Positions 24,304 to 36,261 of a stretch of DNA of 64,000 bases are shown one piece after another. The stretch is taken from NCBI GenBank assembly GCA_014871385.1, contig CM026423.1, positions 14,034,858 through 14,098,857 of the forward strand, read 5' to 3'. Below the pieces are notes generated by a model, which worked only from the letters and a program-made list of their open reading frames with translations, did not search any database and was not told where the DNA came from. This DNA is from Ceratodon purpureus (lineage: Eukaryota > Streptophyta > Bryopsida > Pseudoditrichales > Ditrichaceae). The position numbers and the translations under genes are program-made. Within the stretch, counting starts at the first letter, position 1. Every line of letters begins with the position of its first letter.

Positions 24304-26371
24304 TCACGACCTACACCTTGATTGTAACACCCATTTCATGTCTTGCAAGAAGATCGAAGATATGACTTCATCCTCACACTTGACTCGGAGTGAGATCAAG
24401 AGAAGCACCGCACCCATAAGGGTATACAGTACTCCCAGACAAGTGATTCGAGATCTCCAGACCTGCTCATTTGAACACTGACCTGTAAATTTCTTATACA
24501 GCTTGATGTTCCCCAATGATATCTCAGTCAACGAGACTTCAGATTTTGGGGTCCGTAGCTGCACAGGAAAGGTAAATTCTTGTGGTTCTGCATAAAAATT
24601 ACAGTCAGCGTTCCTCAAAGAAAATCAATCTGCTATCTTCTGTGAAACTCCAAAAGCAACAAAAAATTGCGTACCAACCTCGCGAACACAAGATGAATTG
24701 TAAGAGAGACATGATCTCTTCAGACAAAGGTCGAAGAGCTCTCAATTCGAATAACAGTTGCAGAAACACGATTAGTGGACTTAAGCTTATCCTACAGGTT
24801 GGATAATATGCAAGAAGAAGTTTCTTTTGAACCGGCTAGCATGCGATCATTAAAGTACCAAACACATATCTCACATGTGCATGAACTTCTTACCTGCATA
24901 GCATGATGTCTCTGATTCTTCACAATCCTCGCAATTCACTGAGACAACGTAATCTCCCTCTGTCAAATCTTCAAAGACCACTGCAGACTTCACAGGCGTT
25001 CGTAAGATGGTTGGGCACTCGGTCCGACCTGATTCGCTGCAATTAAGCCTAAGGCCAAGACTGCATGCTGCCCCGCAATTCACGTGACCATTTGCACCTT
25101 CGATGTTGATTGTATGTAAAGTTGAAGATGAGAGAAAACCTGCGATAAGGTCACAGCAAAGTTAAAAATTAGCAACATGATCTACTTCCAAAATTTTCTA
25201 GATTTTACTTCGAGAAAAAGAGCAAGCCTCTGCAAGTGAGCACCCTCAACGTTTAAACAACAAAATTCGTTACTTCCAAGCCAAGTCCATACTCATAGAG
25301 TTTGCAGGAATTGAAAGTGTTGATTAAGTAACAGAGACAAGAGTCAAACCCGCAGAGACTGTTGATTCATAACGCTCGTCTTCTTCCCTGTATCTCTCAA
25401 CTGAAGTTTTCCTAACCGATTTTGAAGCGCAACTCTGTATTCAATCATCAAAAGCATGAAACAGTCAGCATAGTCTCTCAAATGATGTTCCACCATAGAA
25501 CCAAAATGCATAGCCTAACGAAGCAGAGAATAATTTGCCGATAGCTTACTGGTGAACACATTAGTTAACATAATTCAAGAAATTAAATTAACACTCCGGG
25601 AAGGATATCTTCGTGATTAAGCCAGAAGATGCGGAAGATCCAGCAGACACAGAGTATGCAAACTAAGGGTTTAAGCCTAGCACAGAGGTCGAGCAGATTA
25701 CAAGTAACCCTAATGTTGTGTTTCAAAGTAAGATTTGTCTGCTTTACGACTAATGCCTTGTGCGTAGATCATAAAAGACTAGGATCAAAGAGCGTGCTGA
25801 AACAAGATCCCCTCATACACGAGAAAGAATCGTCTCTAACTCTTGCAACAACTTTTCTTAAATAAGAAGCCTAGCAAAGAATTGCAAGCGTTTGTCCAAA
25901 AACCGAGACAAAATGTCATCAACTCACAGCCACGTCAGGTCGTACAGATCCAAAAACAAACACGAACGAAAGAAAAATGCATCGCGACTACTGCCGGACT
26001 ACTGCCTTTCAACTCCCTGTCAGCTAATCAACTACATGCAGAAAGAATCACATCAAACAGAACCGCAACTATCAACAACACTCTCACACCAATGCGCTCC
26101 ACCACAAAAACCTCACAGAAAACCAAACACACTAAAACCTAGCCAATTACACGAAAATCGTCGCAAATCTCCTCTCGCCACTCCCACACGCCACTCCCAC
26201 ACGCCACACCTAGCAACGCACAATCCTCAAAACGAACAATCCTCCCTCTCTCCACCTCCCAACCTGAACAAGAGAAAAACGAAAAGAGCTTACCACGCAG
26301 TGCTTGAGCGAGTACAGCGAGTAGAAAAGCGCGATGACGACGACAACGACGGTCGCCTTGGGACCGATCAT
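24304..26371 (-). CDS. unrecognised small membrane protein with two hydrophobic anchors
   Basis: I do not recognise this family. Four exons with GT/AG borders join cleanly: 26371-26294, 25434-25350, 25139-24894, 24587-24304. The product is 230 aa. It opens with a very hydrophobic stretch (IGPKATVVVVVIALFYSLYS), either a signal peptide or an anchor. A Cys-rich middle follows, with motifs NCGAACSLGLRLNCSES and VNCEDCEESETSC, including the stretch FEDLTEGDYVVSV, which resembles the edge of a prealbumin-like beta domain. A second hydrophobic segment (CLGVLYTLMGAVLLLISL) lies about 35 residues from the C terminus. Phase agreement over all four exons supports a real gene. The cysteines suggest a lumenal or extracellular disulphide-bonded domain. 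That is inference. Confidence 0.65.
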
Positions 26372-29300
26372 CGCAACAACAGAAGTCGAAGCTACAATTG
26401 ACGTGGCGATGGCGCAACAGCAGAACCAAACCCTAGGCCCTCACTGCATCTCCCTTCCGAACTTGAGAACATGTCTGCTTCTGCGTCTACGAATAGCTTC
26501 TTCCTTGTGACGACTCACGAGACTGGGCCCGTTTCCCGACATGCAAAGGGGCTCATAAGTTAGGAGTAACTAATAATCGGGAAATATCGCTTCGTGCTAT
26601 TGGGGTGATAGTGCTCAAAGGCGTTACGAAGGCATTTATCTAGGAAGGTCGTACATTTGAGGTGGCGGGGTCTGGATCCGTGATTGGTGTGTTGGTTTTG
26701 GGTGCCAGTGGGATGGCCGACCGTCGGTTTTTCAGTGCACAGTGCAAATAAAGCTGTGGAGTTCAGTTCCGGTGCCGTGCCGACTTCGGGGAAGGCCAAT
26801 CAGGCGTGGTTGGTAACTTGGTGCCTGTGATGGAGTGTACTTGTTCAAGAGGACAGCTTATGGGAGTGCGTCACTTGCAGTGCGCGTACGGCCGGTCAGT
26901 GGAAATCTGAAAACACTGGTCAGGTAATCGGAGGGGATGACGACGGACATTTGTGGAGGATCAAATGAAAAATGATGTTTCAGCCTGTTAGTGCTCCTTA
27001 GAGGAAAAATTTAGGAAAAAAAATAAAATTTTAATTAAATAATCAATAGAATTAATTTTTATAATTAAAACTATTTATTTCTCATAAAAATATATGAGCA
27101 ACATAAAGCAAACCCATCAAGCGGTGCGAGAACGGTTTGACTAATGGCAGTTACGAGTTCGGTAGGACCTGTTACCCGTTAAGTCTTAGGGTTCACTCAA
27201 AACAACGAATGTGGCGTGGCTAGGTTTGATCTCATTGAATTTGGGTAGTATAGCCTCCATATTCATCCGGATGATGCTAAAATATAAATAATACTCAAAC
27301 TTATCAAAATCAAAACATTAAGATGCCAAAAATCATTTATACAAATTTATTTATCAAAAAACATTCACTTGATCCACTTAATCAAATTAATTTTTTATTT
27401 TTAGAAAAATCATGATGTAATAACTAACTTAGTTAATTTTTAATTTATTTTTATTATAAGATTATTTAATTAAATTATTCAAAATATATATAAAAAAAAA
27501 CAAAAGAAATGAATGAGTTCTAAGGTTCTAAACTTCTAGCTTCATTGTGACAGTTTCAATCCACATTCATCCAGTGAGCCAACTAGTCGTTTAATGCAAG
27601 AGACGATCAAGCTATTTTCGTATAGAATTTGGCTATAATCCGGCCTAGTTAGGCTATGTGTACCTTGCGTTGCGCACTCTCAAAAGATTATTTCCTTGTT
27701 CAATACTCACATGTTTTTCCTACACTAACTACGATTTCTATTACCGTTACACGGTAGCTAGTTCGTTACAAATATTTATTTTCCTGACAAAATATGGTAC
27801 GCCTTCCAATATTTGAATTTCTTGATTTTTATATGTTTAGCCAAAAAATCACCAAAAACAACCTTAAGCATAGAAATTATAAAATATTACAAAAATTAAT
27901 TTCTTCTAATTTTTGTGTTTTTGTCTTCATCTTTTTTTAAAAAAATTATTTTTTATTTTTGCAATATTTTTTGAGTGAACTTACTATGGTGCTAGAGTAT
28001 TTGTTTTTGAAATGAGATTTTTTATCATCAAGAAGATTATATATCGATTTAGATGCAAATATATATGTATTGATGATTTTCTATATGAACTAATAGGTTA
28101 TGGATTAGTAGAAAATTTCAAGAAGATTATATATTGATTTAGATGCAAATATATATATGTATTGATGATTTTCTATATGAACTAATAGGTTATGGATTAG
28201 TAGAAAATTTGCACTTGTGTTGTGTTATATGTGAGAATAAGTCAATATGATTTTCAAGACTTTATTATTATTAAATAATTGCTCCTAGTTTAGTAAATTA
28301 TTTCAAACTTAGATTGGTTTGGTGAGACAATGCGTTATTTCTAACCAATAAATCTAAGATTGTAAATTGGTAAACTAGAGGTTTTTTCTAACCTTTTTGA
28401 AACTTGGAGAGAACTTGGTAGGGTCCACATCTTAATTGATTTGTTTTTCAATTGCTAGAGGGAATGGATGGGCAAAGTGGATACTGCAAGACCTACTCCG
28501 GGAGTCCGGATGCCTAACAATGGTGCTCCAAAATTCTTTCTACCTAGAGTTGAGTCTGGTGACACCTCTTGCAACTTGCAAGTTACAATTAGATCATCCC
28601 AGCTCTGTTCGAATGCTCATCAGCTCTCTTGAGTGTCCTCAGTTGTTTGATTCATGATGCACATATGCCAAGAAACTGGATTACTTCCTTAAACTCTTCC
28701 CGGAAGAATACTCTAGCTTGGTCTGCATTGGGGTTTATAAAAATTCATAGATTGTAAGACAGATTTGAAGCAATCTGGTGATCATAATGATGAGTACAAC
28801 ATCTGTTGCGGGAACTAGAGGTGTTTTTCTGTCAGTTTTAAGAGTGCTGGAAATATATATAAGTCAAACTTTGCTGATCCTTTGAGACTCAAGCGTACGT
28901 ATCTATAGTAGAGTTCAGTTCAGTGAAACAACTCAATTTAATCGATGCTTGAGGTTGCTTGACGAGAATATGTCTTAGAATTTTAGACACTTACAATGCT
29001 GTCTCAAGTCCTTATCAGTGTTTTGTACAGCTAAGTTGTGTAATATAAGGATAGCCTTGGAACCATGCAGTTTGGGATGCCAAGGACAATATGTTCTTCA
29101 AATATCTTCTTAAACATTGCACTCGACAAAGCCACAGTCGAAATCAAAGATTTTGTGCCTTGGATCTAAATGTCAACCGTTCCTGAGAGGCTGAGTTGTG
29201 GCCTCATGTAGAGATTCGAGCCAGAAAAAATTGCCATTCTTGGCATTCCACAACAGAACCATCCTCAATGTAAAATCTGAGTGTGCTGGTTAAATCCAAA

Positions 29301-30258
29301 TCCCCTTCCCGAAGTAACTCGTCAAAAATATTTCGTGATTTCCTGACTGCGCTTGAATTTGCTGAAGATACCGCGCTTCGAGTCAGAGAGTAGTTTACAA
29401 GCTTCACAGCTACTCGATGACAACGACGTTGACGATGTACTTGCACACCTTCTATAGGCCAGAGCACAATCAAGAATAAAAACCAATGTTGAGGAATCGA
29501 ATAGTATCACGATATTAGTGCCGCGCCTGCAGCAAAGGACCAGGCTGTTCCTTCGGCATCATCTGTGGACAGTATCTGGCAACGACCTGCTCAAATATAG
29601 TGCAACACGGATTGCAGTTGCGACTTCATGAGTCGCACGTTAACGAAGCTTTTGATTCTGGCGAGCACTATTCATGATCAGTACCTAACAGGTTGTGCCT
29701 ATGAGAGCGTATTCGGGATAATTGAATGGTCAAGTTCCCGTAGTACGCGTGGTACTGTGTAGCCTATTTATACCGCAGTGGATGGAGTGGAGTCAGTGGA
29801 CGAGGTTGAGGATTCTCGACCTTTCTGTACACTGGACCCCACTCTGCTAGATAATTCGACGGACCAGTTGTCCACTCCTTCGGTACCAAAACTGTGTTTG
29901 ATTCTTCTTCAATACCGATTTCCATAATATTGACCTCTGCTAGTAGTCACACCACCTCCGACAAACACAATTTCACTCATAGAAGATCATATTAATCTGA
30001 AACATTGGCGGGGACCGGATATTGACAAAATCAGCAGTAGAACGACACGTCCAGTGCCGACGCGCGCGGTATAGGTGACCATTACCAATTGTTTATGTCT
30101 GAATGTTATTCAACCACGACGCGGCAGCCTACAGTTGCAAAGCATCCTTTAAGAAGAGATGTGATGTCCTTTTAAAGAATGTGCAACACACTCGTCTGTT
30201 GAAGAAGCTGCATATCAATATTCCATCTCTTTGTTTTGAACTGAGCGTCGTTTTCAAT
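26372..30258. other. gene-poor AT-rich region before the first membrane-family copy
   Basis: 26372-26960 is the likely promoter of the minus-strand gene. 26990-28430 is very AT-rich and holds the 90-bp tandem duplication listed separately. Short frames at 28436-28657 and 29204-29510 match nothing I know. 29750-30258 is probably promoter and leader of the gene at 30259. Confidence 0.4.
28029..28210. repeat. tandem duplication, 90-bp unit
   Basis: Two adjacent copies, 28029-28118 and 28119-28210. They are nearly identical and differ by one substitution near the start (ATCG versus ATTG) and an extra AT in an internal (AT)n run. The unit is non-coding and AT-rich. Confidence 0.9.
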
Positions 30259-31314
30259 ATGAGTTTCCTTCGGGCAGCAACGGTCAGTGCCCTCGTCCTT
30301 CTGCTATGTCTACTCCACGGCGCTCCAGCTTATGGCTCTGGACCTGCGGTGTTCACACCGCCGCCCAACTGGAACTTCACCATATCGGAGTGCGCCATCT
30401 TCCGCAACGAGACCGTCCTCCGCCCGCTCTTCACACTGTGGCCTGAGTCCATCAAGAACGTCCGGTTCCGCTACTGCTGCGAGTACCAAACCACCGACTA
30501 CGCATTGATTCCATGTGGCGGGATATCCTTCTCATCCTTCAAACTGAGCACCTACCGCTACAGTCCTGATGAAGGCAACCTGGTACCCGCGCCGTACTAC
30601 GACCTTGGCCTCATCGATAAGAAATACTCATGGTACTGGCAGCATTGGGCCTTTTGGCGGCTCCCAAGGCTCCCCACCCCGTCCCTCTACTGCGAGGTCA
30701 CAGACCTCCACCGCCTATATATGCATCGCTTCTGGAGGGGAGCTATTCTACGAGGAGCCATAACCGCCGCAACTCTGGTTGGTATCCTGCTTATTGGCGG
30801 AATTGGCATTCCTTTTTGCAGGAGTGACCCCGACGTAAACCGAGAATCGTACTACTCCCGTTACACCCGTTTCAAATGGCAATGGAATAAAGTGCAATGG
30901 GAAGAGCTCTGCTCTGACCTCCTTCACGTGGTGCTGCTTTCCCTTGTGGGCACCTGCTTGATGGAAGGCGTGGGCCACTCATCGATCCGCGAGTGGCGAT
31001 CACAGCTTATGTACAACGGCGGGGTGGTTTACACATACTTGACGCTCTTTGCGATTTTGTCGGCTCTATTTCGCCACTCCGTCAATCCAAAGAAGAAGCA
31101 CAAAACTGATTGGCGGTGGCAGAAAGTATTCGGCCAGTTCGCGGCGCAGTTCACGGTGGGCGCATATCTTGGCCTGGTGGAAGATGTGTCTGGACACGGC
31201 TTGGACGGCGTGGCGTGCCTGGTGCTGGGAACGGCGGTAGGAGCGACCATCTGGTCCGCTGGCGTCGAATTGTACATTATCTTGCAGATTTTCCATTTCA
31301 AACCCGAAAAATAG
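30259..31314 (+). CDS. unrecognised intronless membrane protein, family copy 1
   Basis: I do not recognise this family; two more copies lie at 59087-60160 and 62063-63115. One exon, 351 aa from the ATG at 30259. The open frame extends upstream, but the extension has no counterpart in the other copies. Order: signal peptide (ATVSALVLLLCLLHG), then an outside domain of about 150 residues. Its shared motifs are PNWNFTISEC, LWPESIKNVRFRYCCEY, PYYDLGLIDKKYSWYWQHW and YCEVTDLHRLY. Hydrophobic segments follow: TLVGILLIGGIGIPF, LLHVVLLSLVGTCLMEGVG, VVYTYLTLFAILSALF, then AQFTVGAYLGLVEDVS and VLGTAVGATIWSAGVE. Copy 1 has a longer basic linker after the first membrane segment (about 20 extra residues) and an extra Cys in the outside domain. 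It ends FHFKPEK. Function unknown. Confidence 0.85.
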   Translation: MSFLRAATVSALVLLLCLLHGAPAYGSGPAVFTPPPNWNFTISECAIFRNETVLRPLFTLWPESIKNVRFRYCCEYQTTDYALIPCGGISFSSFKLSTYRYSPDEGNLVPAPYYDLGLIDKKYSWYWQHWAFWRLPRLPTPSLYCEVTDLHRLYMHRFWRGAILRGAITAATLVGILLIGGIGIPFCRSDPDVNRESYYSRYTRFKWQWNKVQWEELCSDLLHVVLLSLVGTCLMEGVGHSSIREWRSQLMYNGGVVYTYLTLFAILSALFRHSVNPKKKHKTDWRWQKVFGQFAAQFTVGAYLGLVEDVSGHGLDGVACLVLGTAVGATIWSAGVELYIILQIFHFKPEK

Positions 31315-32779
31315 CGAACTCATCATGACTACGTGCTCTTGACTTGGATCAACTCGGCGAACCATTTTGCTTAGTATAGTTGGTGCATCATTCTCGATGA
31401 CTATCAAACCACCACAGAGTCAAAAGCCTATTTCAAAAATTTCATATGTAGGTGAGACATTTTCAGTTTTAGCTCGACTACATAGTTTGTATTGGATTTT
31501 GAGCTGATATTACTTCACAAGTTTGGTCACCACTTTTTCTTCTATACATTTACTTCCTACTAGGGCACAGTTGCCGCCCATAAAACGTCAAAGTCGGTCC
31601 GTCAGTCGGAATTTGCTCTGAGAATTTGTAACTTCTAATCATCGTCCCCTCCGTTCTCAACTAGCTACATCCTCTCTTCTCTTCGACGTGATCCTCTTTT
31701 CTCCAGTCTGAAAAAAGAGAAATCATGTTTTATTCTTAGAATGAATTGCAAACGCCAATCTCCTGGAGGACTAGCTGCTTGAATATGAGGATTCGGTGAG
31801 GACGTGTTTGGAGAGTTGAGACAGACAAGCAGCCAGGATCTAGCTTGAAAAGTCCCATAATTCATGATGTAGCATCACAAGGACTTGCAGGCTTCGGAGG
31901 TATTTCATATGGTCGGACAAGTAACTGTCTCCATGACGAATGCGGTGGCTGTTGTGGAACAAGCAGTTCTCGATGACCTGATTGGCACTCTGTGCATTGG
32001 CACTCATCATGTTTGATATTTATGTTAAGGTGCTATAAGCACGTGTTGTAGCAAATTTGAAAGCAGGGAAGGTGGAGATAAGTACCCTTACTAAGAGTTG
32101 TTTAGTTATAGTCTTAGTGAATTAGGTGCATGACCACACTTCATTGGAGAATCTGTGTTAAACTATTGAAATTATCTGTTCGCTTTCAAAGATGGTATAA
32201 CACAGATTAAATAGATTAAGTTTCTCAGATGTTTTTGCTTAAATAAGTATATTTTTTGATGGTAATCTTCAAGTGGAGGCTCAAAGCGTATAAAGAAACT
32301 TAAATATAGGAGCGTTTAGAGAAGTTTGTCCGATGTGTCTAGCGGGAGGCCAGTATTGAGATTCATGAATGATCATATGATGCGCTTGCAATGCCTCTAT
32401 CAAGTCTTTGGTTGAGTAGTTCAGTCATAGTTTTGGAACTACTGTACAGTACTTGATATAGATATATGAATTTTGATGCAATTTCTTTTAAAATCGCTAT
32501 TCATAGTACTGTTCATTGTAAAAAAACCAAGTTCTTGTTTACTTTAGCCAAAATTCAACTTTCCTCAATCCACGCCTTCCATTCACATTTTGTTAATCAC
32601 TCAACCTTCTGAATACTCATTTGTTGACATACAATTATCTATCCAGAGAAAGCAATACACGCAAATGTCCTTAAAATTTCAAATTTTCATCCAACGTACA
32701 ATTTTTAAACTCCACACAACATTTGCAGGTTTAAAGAGTCACATCATTTAGATATACAAGAGCTAGAAAGATGCATAGA

Positions 32780-33515
32780 GGGGAAGCACAATAAAGTGGA
32801 CCACCAAGTGCAATATGTGATCACTCTAGGAAGTGAATATGAAGTGTGCTGTTTTTTATAGCTCAAAGTTGATTTTGAGCATTTTGGTGTAGTTTTTGAG
32901 CATTTTAGTCACTTCTTAAGGTGTCATAAGGTATCTTACAGGCATCTCCATAAGAAAAAACATCTTCAATTGAAACTTAATTTGACCCCTAGTTCTAGAT
33001 CATGAAAATGAACTTTTCCAAAGTCTTAATTTCTTCATTTGGGGCCCTCTATTGTCTTTAGACAATGTTTTTTCCAATTTAAAAAACAATGTTCGGTGAA
33101 AAAAACCTCACAAAAAGTTCCACCAAAAACAGTGTTTTAAAAACGTCCCGGGGATACTTTTCGCCAATCTAGGATTGCAAGCACGGCCACCGGGATCATT
33201 TCTACAAGCATAATGTACAAACCAAGGGCCCTGCAAAGTCAATAGTGATTTTTGTCAAAACTACAATGTAATACGGTCACTTTTCCAAATGATTGCATTC
33301 ACTTTGTTCAACTTTGTGGTGTTCATAGGGGTATCTCAACTCAACAACTACGAACACAAATTTCGGAAGTTGTAGTACATCAAGTTTACTTTCCGTATAC
33401 CAAACTTAATTTCCCATCAAGAAGTTTTAGATGCCACTTTCTAGCGCGTTTACACACCGGGCTGAAATTGGCAATGAGCTAAGCACTTTTGTGGTCCACT
33501 TTATTGTGCTTCCCC
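32780..33515 (+). mobile_element. inverted-repeat non-autonomous DNA transposon, copy A
   Basis: About 736 bp bounded by inverted ends: GGGGAAGCACAATAAAGTGG on the left and its complement on the right, followed inward by ACCAC and AAGTGC-type bases. Internal landmarks shared with copies B and D include GAGCATTTTGGTGTAGTTTT and CCAAAGTCTTAATTTCTTCA. No long frame, so it must move with a transposase from elsewhere. A target duplication is not clear; CATA occurs close to both ends. Confidence 0.85.
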
Positions 33516-35436
33516 CCATACTTACCAATACTGCATCCAGTAAGGACTCCACAAATAACAAGGTTATTTTGTGTGAACTGATACTGTAAGTTCTAGAAAC
33601 TCTTCCAGCATCCTTGATGACTGCACAAATAATGAAAAAAACTGAAACATTAATCATTCAAAAATTTTAACACTGAGCCAAGATTGAATACATCAGATTG
33701 ATGCAGTCTTTTCATATGTGTACCTGCCAATGTTTTCACGTGCTTTCTGAAATGCATGTATCTCTCCGATGGCATTTTCCTAATATCATGTTCACTCAAT
33801 TTGTTAACTCATAGCTTCCGTAGAATCTCTCCTCTAAAGTAGAAGTAATGACATCTCACGCACCCAAGTGCGACCAGGGGCGACTTTCGATGAGGAACTG
33901 GATGTGAAGGATCTCGAGCGATGCGTTGAAGCAGATGTTAATCGCTCTAACTCCGGCACGTCCACGTCGTGCATGGCAGTATCAATTTTCATAAAAATGC
34001 GAGTCGTCGCTGCAGGCCGGGCCATAGGCATTCCCGGGAGTGTCCCTTGGAAGCATAGTTCCAGAGGAATTTACGCTAACCACCAAAAGCGTCGACCATG
34101 ACATGGGGAACTAGGAACTTCTGAAAGATCACAACCCTCAGTATGCGTGGAGACAAATCAGTCCAAGCAGGTACTTGGTCGCGCGCCTTCGCTGCAAAGT
34201 CTCAGTCTTAGGTTTCTTTCAAAAGCACCCTACTTCACCAGGCTCCTCTACTTCGACAATCACAGTTCACTCTGAAACTCTTTTCAATTCAAAAGCCTGC
34301 ATGCAGTGGACGGCCTATTGATGACGGCTTGGTGATGCTTGCTTCACTTCCACGGTCAAATCCAGGTACTTAATTACAGTGCAGTACTTCTGCTGTAAAC
34401 TTGGCACGTCCTTACAGTGCAGTTTTATCGAAACCCGGCCAGTGACAATTCTTGACAGGTCTCATGGCTACCACAAATCCTTCGAGAGACTGATTGATCA
34501 TTTCATGTCCCATGCCCGACGTTGCTTGGGAGGAGGGCCCACAATCAGGTTATAAAGTCGAAGTCTAGTAAAGTCTAGGAGGTGACAAATTGCTTCGGAA
34601 TTGGGATCATGTATTTGACAGTGGTCTTCAAGGATTTCAGTTTCTTGCAAATGGTAGACTTCCGTGGTTACAGACAAGCTGAATGGTTTGATCATTGTCG
34701 TCTAGTGGGAATTCATTCCTACAGAAAGCTTTTCATGGGGTCTCTTTGTGAACCTTCTTCATCCTGCAAGCTTGCAACTCCCTGAGAGTGACATCATTGC
34801 AATAAGTTACACTTGCTCTTCACGTTATCTTTCTTAAAATCTTGTAACCTCTCATCCTCCAGAGCCTCATTAAGCTTATTCTTATCAAGCACCACATCAA
34901 TATCAGTCTCCTCCGAACCCCAAGTACGTCTGGCAAGGTTCCTCTCCAACTTTAGAACGTGTCTCTTCGAAGAGCTTCCTTCGGTTCCGTACTGTTTCGC
35001 AAGATCTAAGCAGGAGCCTAAACAGCTTCATTTCCAGCTTGGCCTGTACAATATAACTGTTTCAACTTTCGTCCTGATGTTCTGAGTCATCAAAGTGAAA
35101 AAATCATGCCATGAAGTAAAATCAGACTTTTGATTGCAACAAATTTACCCAGTATAGTATAGTATTCATCCACAGTACATCCTAGACTATTGTGGACTGT
35201 AGTAGTTTTTATGTTTGGTTTTGACTATAGATAATATAATTTTATCAAAAAAGAATCTTCTATCGTATAGACTATTGTTGAAAATTTAAGTGTTTTCGAT
35301 TATTAGTGTACTTTTGAGTCAAAAAATGAAACCTTGAACACAAAAATATCTTGTGTAAAAAGTCAAAAAATGAAACCTTGAGTGACAAGAGAAAACCTTG
35401 TGTAAAAAACATTGAATAAATGCTTTCGCCGACAGT

Positions 35437-35772
35437 ATTGACGAATTTCAGTGTTCTGTGCATGCCATGAGGTGTTCACATAATTCATAACCGCATGAAG
35501 TGAAAAGTTTATTTGCTTAGCATTGAAGAGTTTTAGTGTACATGCCATGAGGCGAGTGTAGATACATTCATGATTCACTGCACGAAGTGCAAAGTAGATT
35601 AGGCTGAGTGTTGACAAGTTTTAGCACTTGAGCATGTGTCACAAGGTGAACATAGGTACATCACTGAAGTGAAAAATGTACTTGCTGAGTATTGACAAGT
35701 TTAGTGTACATTCCACGAGGCAAACATAGGTACAGTACCACTGCATGAAGTGGAAAGTGCATTTGCTGAGTC
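35437..35772. repeat. degenerate minisatellite, four units of about 81-88 bp
   Basis: Units begin at about 35437, 35522, 35610 and 35691. Each carries ATTGACAAGTTTTAG-like bases, then a CATGCCATGAGG-like block, then GCATGAAGTGAAAAG-like bases and TTTGCTGAGT. The units are clearly related but diverged. The array ends about 490 bp before the receptor kinase start. Confidence 0.8.
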
Positions 35773-36261
35773 AAGCATTTCCAATGTTGCTTCTCATGGA
35801 AGGAGCCAGGAAACTGTAAATTTGAGTTCCACCATGTATTTACACAGAAAAGGAGACGAACTGGGATCATGATCTTGCATAATAAACATAAGATGACTGT
35901 GCCCATCGATTGATTGCAAAATTTCATTTCTGTTTGTGTAGGTGTTGATGTGACATGATCATGGGTTGTTTAACTTCGCCTTATTTCTTCTTGTAGTCTT
36001 AGTCTGAATTGTGAGTAGCCCATCCAGATGGTGATGGATTTTTGCTGCGGTGATTTGATGATCCCAGTGCCATAAAGGTCTCCAGAGCATGGTAATCTGT
36101 CCAGTTACAGTTGGAATACGTTTACTTTGCACAGTCTAGGCTTGCAGCCCCGTCCATTGGTGTTGGTAATTAATTTCTATGCTTTCGTCGGTCTTCATGC
36201 AAGAAGCTTTAATAGTGCCATGGTAACTGCTCGTTCTGATCTGACTATCAAATCCAGGGCG

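Larger units (their letters stand above)
31315..36261. other. gene-poor region with transposon copy A and a minisatellite
   Basis: No gene is supported in nearly 5 kb. It contains transposon copy A (32780-33515) and a degenerate minisatellite (35437-35772), both listed separately, plus a short duplication of GTCAAAAAATGAAACCTTGA at about 35320 and 35361. Minus-strand frames around 34500-35060 look weakly protein-like but match nothing I recognise. 35800-36261 is probably the receptor kinase promoter. Confidence 0.4.

Noticed and set aside
34498-35085. Weakly protein-like frames on both strands
   Set aside because: Short, in different phases, no recognisable motif, and no consistent splice chain.
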